NCBI RefSeq assembly: GCF_047345145.1
Contig: NZ_JBLFER010000003.1
Span: forward strand, 62,001-126,000
DNA length: 64,000 bases
Direction: 5' to 3'
DNA from: Maribacter_C sp047345145
GTDB taxonomy: Bacteria; Bacteroidota; Bacteroidia; Flavobacteriales; Flavobacteriaceae
Shown here piece after piece: positions 24,890 through 34,080 of this stretch. Both the position numbers and the translations under genes were made by a program. Below the pieces are notes generated by a model. It saw only the letters and a list, made by a program, of their open reading frames with translations, did no database searches and was not told where the DNA came from. Within the stretch, counting starts at the first letter, position 1, and every line of letters starts with the position of its first letter.

Positions 24890-25037
24890 AATCTACAAGT
24901 TTTAAAGTTATACCTCTAAACTATGTGCTTATTATCCCTTAAAAAACCACTATCTAGGCTAGTGCCGCTTTGAATGTGTCAAGTCACCTTTTTAGTTAGT
25001 CTGAAATTACAAAATGTCAGAACAATTTAGTGAATTC

Positions 25038-28000
25038 TTAGTTTACTTTCACCCGGACACCCTCAGAATGACTACTAAACTCAGGTGCATACATGCTTTG
25101 AATAGTAGTAATGCCATTGCTGAAATCTCCAGCATTGTTAACGCGTAAATCGTATTCGAATACATATACCCCTTTAGGTAAATAGTCAAAGAAGAAATTG
25201 GTGCTAGCATCTTTTGTGGCTTCGTAGTATCCTAATCCGTCTTGCCATTTGTATTTGGAGATGACATTTATAGGCTCAAAACCGGCTGCTCGCATATCTT
25301 TCATGTGAACGAATTCCATGGGTCGGTCCGCTCGTAGTTCAATACGGACTCTTACCAAATCACCAACCTTTAAATCAGTCTTGTTTGTGATTTCAGAGAT
25401 TTCCTCTCCTGTATCCGTATTCTTTTTAAGGAAGAGCTTCTTCTTCAATTTCAACGGAGTTTCCGCTGAGGTAATCTTATCCAAATCTTCGAAATATTGC
25501 CAGTATAAAGCGCCCCATGCGACGCCATTTCCTTTTTTGCTGATTTGTACTTCGGCCATTCTGGGTTTTACTTCTGCTCCGTCCCAAGCGGTTTTGTAGT
25601 AGCCTGTACCTGCTTCGACTTTTACATTTTCCAGTTTTGAAGGTTCTATTTTTTCGCCTCCCACTAAAACATCAACAGCGTCTGTGACTGATAACCAATC
25701 GTTTCCTTGTAACAACAAAGCATAAACTGCATCTGAAGTCGCTTTGGTAGTTTTCCATTGAGTGGTCTGCTTGTTCTTCAATAACCAGATTTTAAGATTG
25801 TCAACTGTATCAATATCCTCAGGTGTAACTTCAGAGAACGCTTCAATCAATAAGGACTGTGTTTCAATTGGTGCCTGATACCAATACCAAGAGCTTGTAT
25901 TTTTTTTCCAATACATGCCTAATTCTTCGGAAGTAATGCTGTTCTCCTTTAAGGCTCTAAGAATTTTATCAGCTGTTTTTGAATCCTTCGCTTTATGCAT
26001 AATCAAGGCTAACATCCCTTGAGAATACAATCCTTTATTCATCCAATATTTCTGAGCTTGTCCTTTATAATAAGTAGTTATTTCATCAACTTTTTTCGAG
26101 GTTTTAATATTTGAAAAGAAGCTACGCATATACAAGTAATGAATCTGAGTATTGCTCAAATGGTCATCATTGATATCTGTAGCATACTTTTTCATTTGGT
26201 TGTATTCCTTGACGAATTCGTTGTCCAAATACCTAACTGCTTTTTGAATTACGCTTTGCATTTCGACTTCTGATGTCACTGAAAGTTGTTTCAGGTGTCC
26301 TAAGCCGGTAATGATATGCTGAGTGATAAAACGGCTATCCGGACCGCCATTAAACCATGGCCAAGCTCCTGAACCTTTTTGGTTTTGCTTTAATTTGTTC
26401 AAGGCAGTAGACTGCTCGTTTTTCATTTTATTCAAGTTGAACAATAAAGCAATACGTTTTTTCTGTTCTGTTTCGGATTGTGCATCACGCAACCAAGGCG
26501 TCTCTTGAATCAATAGTGACTTCAATTCTTGATTCTTTTCCAAGTTACTCACTAAGGCATCTGAATTTGCCCATTGATTAAAGACTTCTTGAATTCTAGG
26601 ATTACTATTCGCAATATGCGTTGCCAAGGTATTCGCATAATACTTTGAGAATGTCTGTTCATTACATTCATAGGGATACTCCATCAAATAGGGGAGTGCC
26701 TGTACTGCATACCAAGCAGGGTTAGAAGTCATTTCCAAAGTCAACTTATGATGCTTCAAAGTAGTTGACTTTGAGGTCTTCAACTTATCCAAAGTAAAAG
26801 TCTTTGTTTGATTACTCCGAACCCACATCGGCATGGTTTCGGTAACCAACATGCGATTTGTCAAAACCGGAAGCATATTCTGCTCGCCATCGCCAAAATC
26901 TCCAGCCTTAGCACTAACCGTATATTGAACCGCTTGAATGCCCTCCGGAATATTCAATCGCCATGAAACTTGGGTGTTGCCCATGGAATCGACTTTGAAG
27001 TCGCGTTCGTCAATAGGGGTTGGTGTTTCTCCAATTGGAGTTTCAATCAATTGAGTCAAAATATCTAAACCGGTCACGGCATCTACCAATTGTAACTTAG
27101 CTCGTCCGGCGAGGGATTTCTCGGTCAAGTTGGCAATCTTGGTACTGATAAAGATTTCATCCCCTTCTCTCAGAAAACGTGGTGCATTGGGTATCACCAT
27201 TAATTCTTTTTGAGTAACTGTATTTAGCATACGGACCGAACTTTCTAAATTTTTGGTGTGCGCCAATAATTGCACATTCCATTTGGTGAGTGCTTCTGGA
27301 GTGGTAAAACTGAAAGAAACATTACCTTCTTTATCTGTTTTTAACTGTGGAAAGAAAAAAGCATTTTCTTGAAGATTTTTACGGATTTGTACATCTCCAG
27401 TGTCTGTCTGACCTTTTTGCTCTTCAGGTCTTTCCGATTGAGGTTTGTTTTGCTTGAACTCATCACCTAAAGATTTGTCCGCCTCTACAGATACTCCAGC
27501 GACTTGACCCAAAGCGGAATCTTCCAGCTCCATTTCCATCATATCCATTGCCATTACAGGTGCAGGGGCACCTTCCTTTTTCATCATTCTACTGCGTCTT
27601 AGGCCTCTCCCATAGTACCCTCCATAACCAAAATGTAGCCCAAACCAATTTAAAGAATCAAAGTAGAGACTATCGTAACCATAACTTTGATTATCTATAA
27701 AAGTGCTGAACGAACCTGTAGAAAAACAGTTGTAGGCATTTGCAGTGCGTTGGGTATAATAGGTAGGTCTCACTAAAGGATTAAACCCCCAGTAGTGTCC
27801 TCGAAAAGAGTCTAGGGAAGCGTCATACATATTTGCCAAAAGCTCGGCAGCGACCTTATCACCTTTCGGACCTTTGATTTTAAAGGACCAAGTTTCATCC
27901 GTTCCGGGTTGTAATTTATCACGGAAAGTGACGGTCTCGATTTCCAATTGCGAGCTAGGGTAGGGCACTTGTATATTTACACTACTCGCTTGAAAGTAAT

Positions 28001-31000
28001 TGTATACGGAAAAGCTATAAGTGATTGCAAATCCTCCTAAATCCTCCGCCGTTACAGGTATGTTAAAAGACTCCGAATTGTTATTTAGACGAATCAACTT
28101 CGTGTCAATAACTTTATGGTCTTTTTCGATATTTACAGTTACATTGATATCTTCTGCACTAGAAAGTAAGGTGACTTTGACCTTATCTCCGTTAGCATAA
28201 CTACTCCTATCCGTTTTGATTTCGAATAAGCCATTATCGGCCAATTTTTTATCCGAATGGCTAAATAGCGTTGTTTGAAGAATGTCTTTTACGAGCATTC
28301 CGAATTTGTCTTTGCTTTCTAATTCAAGCACGTATTTTCCAGATAACCATTTTTTAGTATTCCCAAGAGATATTTCTTTGGATTTATCTGTATCAAAATC
28401 AGCCTTCCAAACTAATTCTCCTTTTTCCCATGTAGACGGGTCATGTTCATTAGCAAAGGAGTCATGTGGATAAATTTTCTTAAACTCCTCTTTAGACCAT
28501 CCGGCATAGTCAGGTGCAGCCCAAGTTCTAGGACGATTTACACTTTTCGGAGCTTTTAATTTATACATCTTAATGACTCCTTTTGCTGGAACAAATTGTC
28601 CGTTTAAATTGTTTGTCGAGATGCTGAGCTTATTTTCTTTGGAATCTTTATCAAACGGATTCGCCATATACATATTTGCCGTCATCGTGTGATAGCCAAC
28701 GGTTACATAAGTTGTTGTGCTATGCGTTTCTCCGTTGATATCAGTCACATCTGCAGTTACCTCGTAACTGAAGGTGGGCATATGCTTTTTATCAACGCCA
28801 TTGTCGGGTATGGCCTTAAAATCGATTTCATACTTTCCGGAAGCATTGGTGGTAGTTTCCCCATGCGCAATCTCTTGTGGAGAACTACTAAGATTGGGAT
28901 AATACCAATAGCACCATCTCGGGTAATACACCAAGCGTTTTACACGATAGGCGACTTTTGCATCGGTAATATTACTTCCCGAGTATGCGGTAGCGTTTCC
29001 TTTTACAGTTACACTATCATTGACTTTATAGGTTTCCGTAACGGGTTCAAATGAAGTTTCGTATTTCGGACGTTTGTATTCTTCCACTGAGAAATTTGCA
29101 TACCCGCTTAAAGCGATTTTATTGGAAAGTGCTAGCATTGAAAACTCTCCCGTTAAACCATTGCTGGGCAATATGAATTCCCCAGAAAAGGAGCCATAAT
29201 CATTGGTGATGAACTCGGTTGTTTTTAGCACTTGTCCGTTTACATCCTTTAGTTGAACAGATACGGTTTCATTCTCTAAAACCGAAGAAACACCATTATT
29301 ATTTTCAATGGCAATTCCTTTAAAATATAAAGGTTGCCCAGGCCTGTAGATACTTCTGTCGGTAAATAAGAAACAAGAATAATTGACCACATTCCTATTC
29401 TGATGATACTTTCGGTTGACATAATAATCTTTGAAATAAGCCCTATCCTTAGATGAGGTAACTGATACGCTAACATCACTCCAGTTTTCATTATTTAAAG
29501 GAATGGTAATATTCCCCATTTTATCAGCTGTGAAGTTTTTGCTCAGGCGTTTACCATCATAATTTATTCGGTAACGAAAGGTAAGCTTAGCCCCGGCGAT
29601 AGGTTTTCCGTCATGCCTATTGATAACTTGAAAGTACTGATGCGTGTTTGTTCGGGTTTCTGCCAAAGCCATGTCAGTCGCTTGCACTGGGCTATATGAA
29701 AAGTCTTTGTTCCCTTCACCTTTTGGCAGTGCCAAAATCACATATTGTCCATTGTCCAATGGTGGCATCGAAATTTCGGTGCTGTGCATTTGGTAGTCAC
29801 TTTCATTTTTTAAGTCAGCTTCCCAAGTTTTGGCAACGGGTAGTTTTTTAATGAAATCCAATATTTTTTCCTTCGGATAAAGCTCTTGTATCTTATTGAG
29901 TTCCTTTTGTGTTACTCTTCTTGCCGTAAGTGATAAACCATCGAGGTTTTTATAATTCACTAAAAAACGGGAGGCCGTATTAATAGGAATGTGTCTTTCC
30001 GTTGTTAGTTGCAGACTCTTTTGAAGAATCTGTGATTTAAGACTTTTACATTGCTCAGTACCTCTGCTATCAGGAAGTTCTTTAATTACCTGCTCGCAAA
30101 CGGCTAGGGCTTCTTTTGTTTTCCAACGATTTTCCTCGTTAGTTTTGGGCTGAAATGTGTTGCCTTGACGGTTAAATAGGGAAGCAATTTGAAACTTATA
30201 TAAACCCGATGCCAAGCTTCCTTTTGCTGCTGAAGCTGAATTCTGAAATACTTCGAGAAATTGGGCATCTTTATTTTCAAAGGTTGCGTTTTGATGTATA
30301 AAGTTCAGACGTTCGATATTGATTTCAGCAAAGGTGTAGGGCTTTGCGCTAGGTAGATGTTGCAATAGTAGCTTTTGGTAAATGCAGAGCGCCTTGGCTT
30401 GCATGGAGGTTGCATCTTCGATATCGATGTTTTTAGCAGTAAAAGCGTATCCGTCGCAGAGCAAGTCTGGGTCATCAATTTCGAACTTTTCTGCGGGACG
30501 CGTAATATTATTTTCACTGGTCTTATAAAAGCTAAGTGCGTTATGTGCTAGCAAGTCAAATAAGGTAGGGCGATATTCTTGGGTGTTATCTTGTTTATGT
30601 AGGATAGCATCAAACTCAAAAACCAGAGTTTGTTTCAATACCGTTTCATTCTGTAAAGAGGCATCAAAATGAAGGCTGATTTCCTTGAATAAGGTAGTCA
30701 AATCCCACGTTCTGAAATCTATTGAATCGACTTTTACCTCGGTTTTAGTCCGGTTGTAAAATTGATATCGATTTTGTTGAAAATATTGCCAAAACAAATT
30801 GGCCAAATAGCTTTCCAAGATATTTTTGGTGGGTGATTCTGCTTTTGCGATTTCTGATTTGAAATCATTAATAATTTTCATTTGGGCATCTTCCTCCAAG
30901 GTCATCGCATACTTTGAAGAGTATAATAAAGCTTTTACAATTTGAGCAGAATTCTTTTCCTTTTTTGCTTTTTCAGAAATAGAGGTCACCACTTTCAGCG

Positions 31001-31133
31001 CGGACTTCGTCAACGCTTCGCCCTCAAGTTTTTCAACTTGTTTCCAAAGTGTTTCGAAGGAATCATTGTTTTTCTGCGCTTGCGCCATTTGTGAAAATAG
31101 GATTATCGTCAATATGGTTACTAGATGTTTCAT
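25038..31133 (-). CDS. Alpha-2-macroglobulin family protein with thioester motif
   Basis: 2031 residues with a Sec signal peptide (ends near MAQAQ). An alpha-helical, TPR-like N-terminus (to about 380) precedes MG domains, including the YRPGQPLYFKGIAIENNNG element. A Met/Gly/acid-rich segment in the bait region position (GYGGYYGRGLRRSRMMKK, MDMMEMELED) is followed by the A2M core (FFFPQLKTDKEGNVSFSFTT). The thioester CNEQ is intact at Cys1490-Gln1493, so it could trap proteases covalently. Bacterial A2Ms are periplasmic protease traps and usually neighbour pbpC; none is seen here. Confidence 0.92.
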   Translation of the reverse strand: MKHLVTILTIILFSQMAQAQKNNDSFETLWKQVEKLEGEALTKSALKVVTSISEKAKKEKNSAQIVKALLYSSKYAMTLEEDAQMKIINDFKSEIAKAESPTKNILESYLANLFWQYFQQNRYQFYNRTKTEVKVDSIDFRTWDLTTLFKEISLHFDASLQNETVLKQTLVFEFDAILHKQDNTQEYRPTLFDLLAHNALSFYKTSENNITRPAEKFEIDDPDLLCDGYAFTAKNIDIEDATSMQAKALCIYQKLLLQHLPSAKPYTFAEINIERLNFIHQNATFENKDAQFLEVFQNSASAAKGSLASGLYKFQIASLFNRQGNTFQPKTNEENRWKTKEALAVCEQVIKELPDSRGTEQCKSLKSQILQKSLQLTTERHIPINTASRFLVNYKNLDGLSLTARRVTQKELNKIQELYPKEKILDFIKKLPVAKTWEADLKNESDYQMHSTEISMPPLDNGQYVILALPKGEGNKDFSYSPVQATDMALAETRTNTHQYFQVINRHDGKPIAGAKLTFRYRINYDGKRLSKNFTADKMGNITIPLNNENWSDVSVSVTSSKDRAYFKDYYVNRKYHQNRNVVNYSCFLFTDRSIYRPGQPLYFKGIAIENNNGVSSVLENETVSVQLKDVNGQVLKTTEFITNDYGSFSGEFILPSNGLTGEFSMLALSNKIALSGYANFSVEEYKRPKYETSFEPVTETYKVNDSVTVKGNATAYSGSNITDAKVAYRVKRLVYYPRWCYWYYPNLSSSPQEIAHGETTTNASGKYEIDFKAIPDNGVDKKHMPTFSYEVTADVTDINGETHSTTTYVTVGYHTMTANMYMANPFDKDSKENKLSISTNNLNGQFVPAKGVIKMYKLKAPKSVNRPRTWAAPDYAGWSKEEFKKIYPHDSFANEHDPSTWEKGELVWKADFDTDKSKEISLGNTKKWLSGKYVLELESKDKFGMLVKDILQTTLFSHSDKKLADNGLFEIKTDRSSYANGDKVKVTLLSSAEDINVTVNIEKDHKVIDTKLIRLNNNSESFNIPVTAEDLGGFAITYSFSVYNYFQASSVNIQVPYPSSQLEIETVTFRDKLQPGTDETWSFKIKGPKGDKVAAELLANMYDASLDSFRGHYWGFNPLVRPTYYTQRTANAYNCFSTGSFSTFIDNQSYGYDSLYFDSLNWFGLHFGYGGYYGRGLRRSRMMKKEGAPAPVMAMDMMEMELEDSALGQVAGVSVEADKSLGDEFKQNKPQSERPEEQKGQTDTGDVQIRKNLQENAFFFPQLKTDKEGNVSFSFTTPEALTKWNVQLLAHTKNLESSVRMLNTVTQKELMVIPNAPRFLREGDEIFISTKIANLTEKSLAGRAKLQLVDAVTGLDILTQLIETPIGETPTPIDERDFKVDSMGNTQVSWRLNIPEGIQAVQYTVSAKAGDFGDGEQNMLPVLTNRMLVTETMPMWVRSNQTKTFTLDKLKTSKSTTLKHHKLTLEMTSNPAWYAVQALPYLMEYPYECNEQTFSKYYANTLATHIANSNPRIQEVFNQWANSDALVSNLEKNQELKSLLIQETPWLRDAQSETEQKKRIALLFNLNKMKNEQSTALNKLKQNQKGSGAWPWFNGGPDSRFITQHIITGLGHLKQLSVTSEVEMQSVIQKAVRYLDNEFVKEYNQMKKYATDINDDHLSNTQIHYLYMRSFFSNIKTSKKVDEITTYYKGQAQKYWMNKGLYSQGMLALIMHKAKDSKTADKILRALKENSITSEELGMYWKKNTSSWYWYQAPIETQSLLIEAFSEVTPEDIDTVDNLKIWLLKNKQTTQWKTTKATSDAVYALLLQGNDWLSVTDAVDVLVGGEKIEPSKLENVKVEAGTGYYKTAWDGAEVKPRMAEVQISKKGNGVAWGALYWQYFEDLDKITSAETPLKLKKKLFLKKNTDTGEEISEITNKTDLKVGDLVRVRIELRADRPMEFVHMKDMRAAGFEPINVISKYKWQDGLGYYEATKDASTNFFFDYLPKGVYVFEYDLRVNNAGDFSNGITTIQSMYAPEFSSHSEGVRVKVN

Positions 31134-31316
31134 TATGAGTTTCTTAAGCTATACGCTATACATAGAACGATTTAGCTCCACTTAAGGTATACAATTTCAA
31201 AATTACGTACAAAGGTGAAGCCAAAACCCCCTGAAAACAATGAAAATTGAGGGAAGTGTGCTTTTGGGTTAGGGAGAGGGGTTAGATGTTTGGTGCTCGA
31301 TGTTTTTAATTTTTAT

Positions 31317-31351
31317 CGTGCATCGTGCATCGTGCATCGTGCATCGTGCAT
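31317..31351. repeat. Heptanucleotide tandem repeat, five copies of CGTGCAT
   Basis: Five exact, uninterrupted copies of CGTGCAT (31317-31351). On the coding strand the array begins about 7 nt after the cupin stop codon, between the cupin and A2M genes. Same unit length, copy number and position relative to a stop codon as the CCAACTG array at 15100. Confidence 0.95.
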
Positions 31352-31358
31352 TTAGCCT

Positions 31359-31676
31359 TTACCGGTACTCATCTCTCGCTGGACTAAATACATCCATTAA
31401 TTTACAGGGAGTCAATGCTTTTCCGCTATGCGGGATATTTGAAGCAATGGGTACAATATCTCCAGGATGATAAATTTTGGTTTCTCCATCCAAAGTAAAT
31501 TCGAATTCCCCTTCAATGACATGCATGATTTGTTCGTGAATATGATAATGTTCTGGTACTACAGCATCTTTTTCAACATCCCAAAAAACCAAACTCATGG
31601 TTTCAGTATGCACTAGTTTGCCATGATAACCTGGCATGATTTCTTTGGATTGAATGTTGGTGAGGTTGAGGTTCAT
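31359..31676 (-). CDS. Cupin domain protein
   Basis: 105-residue single-domain cupin. The metal-binding motif is PEHYHIHEQIMHVIEGEFEF, with the later PHSG His as the fourth ligand. The ATG at 31676 (MNLNLTNIQSKEIMPG) is preferred to a GTG at 31694. Small cupins of this type include isomerases, dioxygenases and metal-binding proteins; no substrate can be assigned. Confidence 0.88.
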   Translation of the reverse strand: MNLNLTNIQSKEIMPGYHGKLVHTETMSLVFWDVEKDAVVPEHYHIHEQIMHVIEGEFEFTLDGETKIYHPGDIVPIASNIPHSGKALTPCKLMDVFSPARDEYR

Positions 31677-31765
31677 TGCATTTCGTTTACACAACTAAGA
31701 TAATTATAATACAGGGTTTTCGAAGCTAACTTCAATTCCTATCTTTACACCATAATTACTACTTC

Positions 31766-33124
31766 ATGCAAATTCATTTTATCGCTATAGGCGGAAGTGC
31801 CATGCACAATCTCGCCTTAGCACTAGATTTTAAAGGATATACAATTACCGGAAGTGATGATGTCATTTTCGAACCTTCTAAAAGTCGACTGAAAGACAAA
31901 GGTTTGCTACCTCAGGAATTTGGTTGGTTTCCTGAGAAATTACATGCTGATATCGATGCTGTTATTTTAGGGATGCATGCCAAGCCCGATAATCCTGAAT
32001 TGCTGAAAGCGCAAGAATTAGGATTGACGATTTATTCCTATCCGGAGTTTCTATACGAGCAATCGAAGAATAAAACAAGAGTGGTAATCGGTGGAAGTCA
32101 TGGTAAAACCACAATCACCTCAATGATTCTTCACGTTTTGAATTATCACGACCGTCCTGTAGATTTTATGGTAGGCGCACAGTTAGATGGTTTTGATCGA
32201 ATGGTTCACTTGACGGAAGAAAATGATTTTATCGTTTTAGAGGGAGATGAATATCTGTCTTCACCTATCGATAGAAGACCGAAATTTCATTTGTATCAAC
32301 CCAATATCGCTTTGTTAAGCGGAATCGCTTGGGACCACATTAACGTATTTCCCACTTTTGAAAACTATGTGGAGCAATTTCAGATTTTTGTGGATAGCAT
32401 TGTTAAGGGGGGAAGCATCACCTACAATGAAGAAGATGTAGAAGTTAAGAAGGTTGTGGAAGCTTCGGAAAATGCGATTCGCAAGTTGCCCTATCAAACT
32501 CCCGAGTATTCCGTTGAAGATGGAGAAACGCTTTTAGAAACTCCCGAAGGCCCAATGCCAATTGAAGTTTTTGGAAAGCATAATCTGAACAACCTAGCGG
32601 GCGCCAAATGGATTTGCCAAAACATGGGTGTTGATGAAGATGACTTTTACGAAGCGATTGCTACTTTCTCAGGTGCTTCGAAAAGACTAGAGAAGATTGC
32701 GGAAGGAAAGACAAGTGTTGCCTACAAAGATTTTGCCCATTCACCAAGCAAAGTGGCTGCAACTGCAAAGGCTGTGAAGGAGCAATATCCAGATAGGAAA
32801 TTAATTGCTTGTTTAGAATTGCATACCTACAGTAGTTTTAATCCTGAATTTTTAAAGGAATATAAAGGTGCTTTAGATGCTGCCGATGTCGCTGTAGTGT
32901 TCTATTTGCCGGAGTCTGTGGCCATCAAAAAACTAGAACCTGTTAGTGCGGAGCAAATTAAGGAAGCTTTTGAACGCCCAGATTTAGAAATACACACCAA
33001 CTCCGAAGCGTTTCATAACTACGTTTTCAGTCAAGATTTTACCAATTCAACATTACTTCTAATGAGTTCAGGTAACTACGGCGGATTGGATTTGGAAGCG
33101 CTGAAAGCCACGGTAGAATCTTAA
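31766..33124 (+). CDS. mpl: UDP-N-acetylmuramate:L-alanyl-gamma-D-glutamyl-meso-diaminopimelate ligase (peptidoglycan recycling)
   Basis: 452-residue Mur ligase. The N-terminal Rossmann motif HFIAIGGSAMHNLA, the ATP loop GGSHGKTT (109-116), EGDEYLSSPID and the C-terminal DFAHSPSKVAATAKAVKEQY motif fit the Mpl branch rather than MurC. It joins the recycled tripeptide to UDP-MurNAc. A TATCTTTA element shortly upstream could be its -7 box. I recall mpl next to a small ORF and radC in related genomes. Confidence 0.93.
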   Translation: MQIHFIAIGGSAMHNLALALDFKGYTITGSDDVIFEPSKSRLKDKGLLPQEFGWFPEKLHADIDAVILGMHAKPDNPELLKAQELGLTIYSYPEFLYEQSKNKTRVVIGGSHGKTTITSMILHVLNYHDRPVDFMVGAQLDGFDRMVHLTEENDFIVLEGDEYLSSPIDRRPKFHLYQPNIALLSGIAWDHINVFPTFENYVEQFQIFVDSIVKGGSITYNEEDVEVKKVVEASENAIRKLPYQTPEYSVEDGETLLETPEGPMPIEVFGKHNLNNLAGAKWICQNMGVDEDDFYEAIATFSGASKRLEKIAEGKTSVAYKDFAHSPSKVAATAKAVKEQYPDRKLIACLELHTYSSFNPEFLKEYKGALDAADVAVVFYLPESVAIKKLEPVSAEQIKEAFERPDLEIHTNSEAFHNYVFSQDFTNSTLLLMSSGNYGGLDLEALKATVES

Positions 33125-33193
33125 GTGATTGATTATTAGCTGCATATTTGTCAGGTATGGTTAGTCTGGAATGCATTTTGACCAATGTAACAC

Positions 33194-33376
33194 ATGACCA
33201 AAGAACAAAAAGCCACACTTTTAAATGCCGCATATCGATTTCTCCGACGAAAACTATCCCTTTTTATGATAGCTTGTATGCTCGGCATATCCAACGTTAT
33301 TATGGAAGAAGATAGAATGGTCAATGATACCCGGGCTAAAATCGAACATCAAGAGATTCAGTCGGAAGACGATTAG
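33194..33376 (+). CDS. Small hypothetical protein (60 aa)
   Basis: 60 residues from an ATG at 33194: basic N-terminus (MTKEQKATLLNAAYRFLRRK), one hydrophobic segment (LSLFMIACMLGISNVIM) and an acidic tail. It follows mpl on the same strand and overlaps the convergent DUF1569 gene by 4 bp. Its position between mpl and radC seems familiar from other Flavobacteriaceae, which supports it being real. Confidence 0.6.
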   Translation: MTKEQKATLLNAAYRFLRRKLSLFMIACMLGISNVIMEEDRMVNDTRAKIEHQEIQSEDD

Positions 33377-33813
33377 ACTCCAAACTGTGTCAAGTGATGG
33401 TCTAAATGTTTGTACTCCATTTTCCCCCATTGTTCATGTGTGAATTTTCCAAATATGGGATGTGGGTTCCATTCCGTTCGAGTTCTACACTCATAAAAAT
33501 CAGTAACCAATTGTCTTAATTTTGCTTTCTCAGTAGTTAAATCCTTTTCCTCTTTTGCCTTAAGATTAGGTGCTGTTGGTAGGTTCTTTCGAAAAGGTTT
33601 GTCTGAATACATTTGCTTTTTAAAGAACGTTCTAACGAAGATATTTCCATTCCCTTTGTTCTTGTTTTTAATTCCAATCACAAATGGAAATTGGCAATGC
33701 CAAGCCATTTGTCCTGCGGTCATTTTACCCCATTGCCGTTCTGAATTTTCGTTTAGCGCATCAATACGCGCTAGAGTCTCATTATATGTACTTTCTTCAA
33801 AAAGAGATTTCAT
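33373..33813 (-). CDS. DUF1569 (DinB-like) domain protein
   Basis: 146 residues from the ATG at 33813 (MKSLFEESTYNETLARID); another ATG three codons earlier (33822) is possible. RQWGKMTAGQMAWHCQFPF and EWNPHPIFGKFTHEQWGKMEYKHLDHHLTQFG are the DUF1569 signatures, with His residues placed as in the DinB-like four-helix metal site. Function unknown. It lies in the opposite orientation to mpl and radC and looks inserted between them. Confidence 0.85.
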   Translation of the reverse strand: MKSLFEESTYNETLARIDALNENSERQWGKMTAGQMAWHCQFPFVIGIKNKNKGNGNIFVRTFFKKQMYSDKPFRKNLPTAPNLKAKEEKDLTTEKAKLRQLVTDFYECRTRTEWNPHPIFGKFTHEQWGKMEYKHLDHHLTQFGV

Positions 33814-34080
33814 TGCTATCATATTTGAATCATAAATGTATGCTTTATTGGATGATTTAATATTATAGTATTTATTTTGTTTTCAGAAGACTCATTAAGA
33901 ACTAGCTTTCTTTTCATAAAGAATTGGCCAGATATTAGTTTTGTAAATTAGTGCTGTATTTCACTTTTACTATGTACTTAAAATACAATTTAAATTACCC
34001 CACATTCGTTGGCAGTAGTATTGCTTAATAGTTTAATAAATAGCAGAATACATAAATTGATTAAAATTCATAAAGAAAAA

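Noticed and set aside
28689..29054. 121-codon open frame on the plus strand inside the A2M gene
   Set aside because: Antisense shadow of a clearly real gene; no protein-like motif or start signal.
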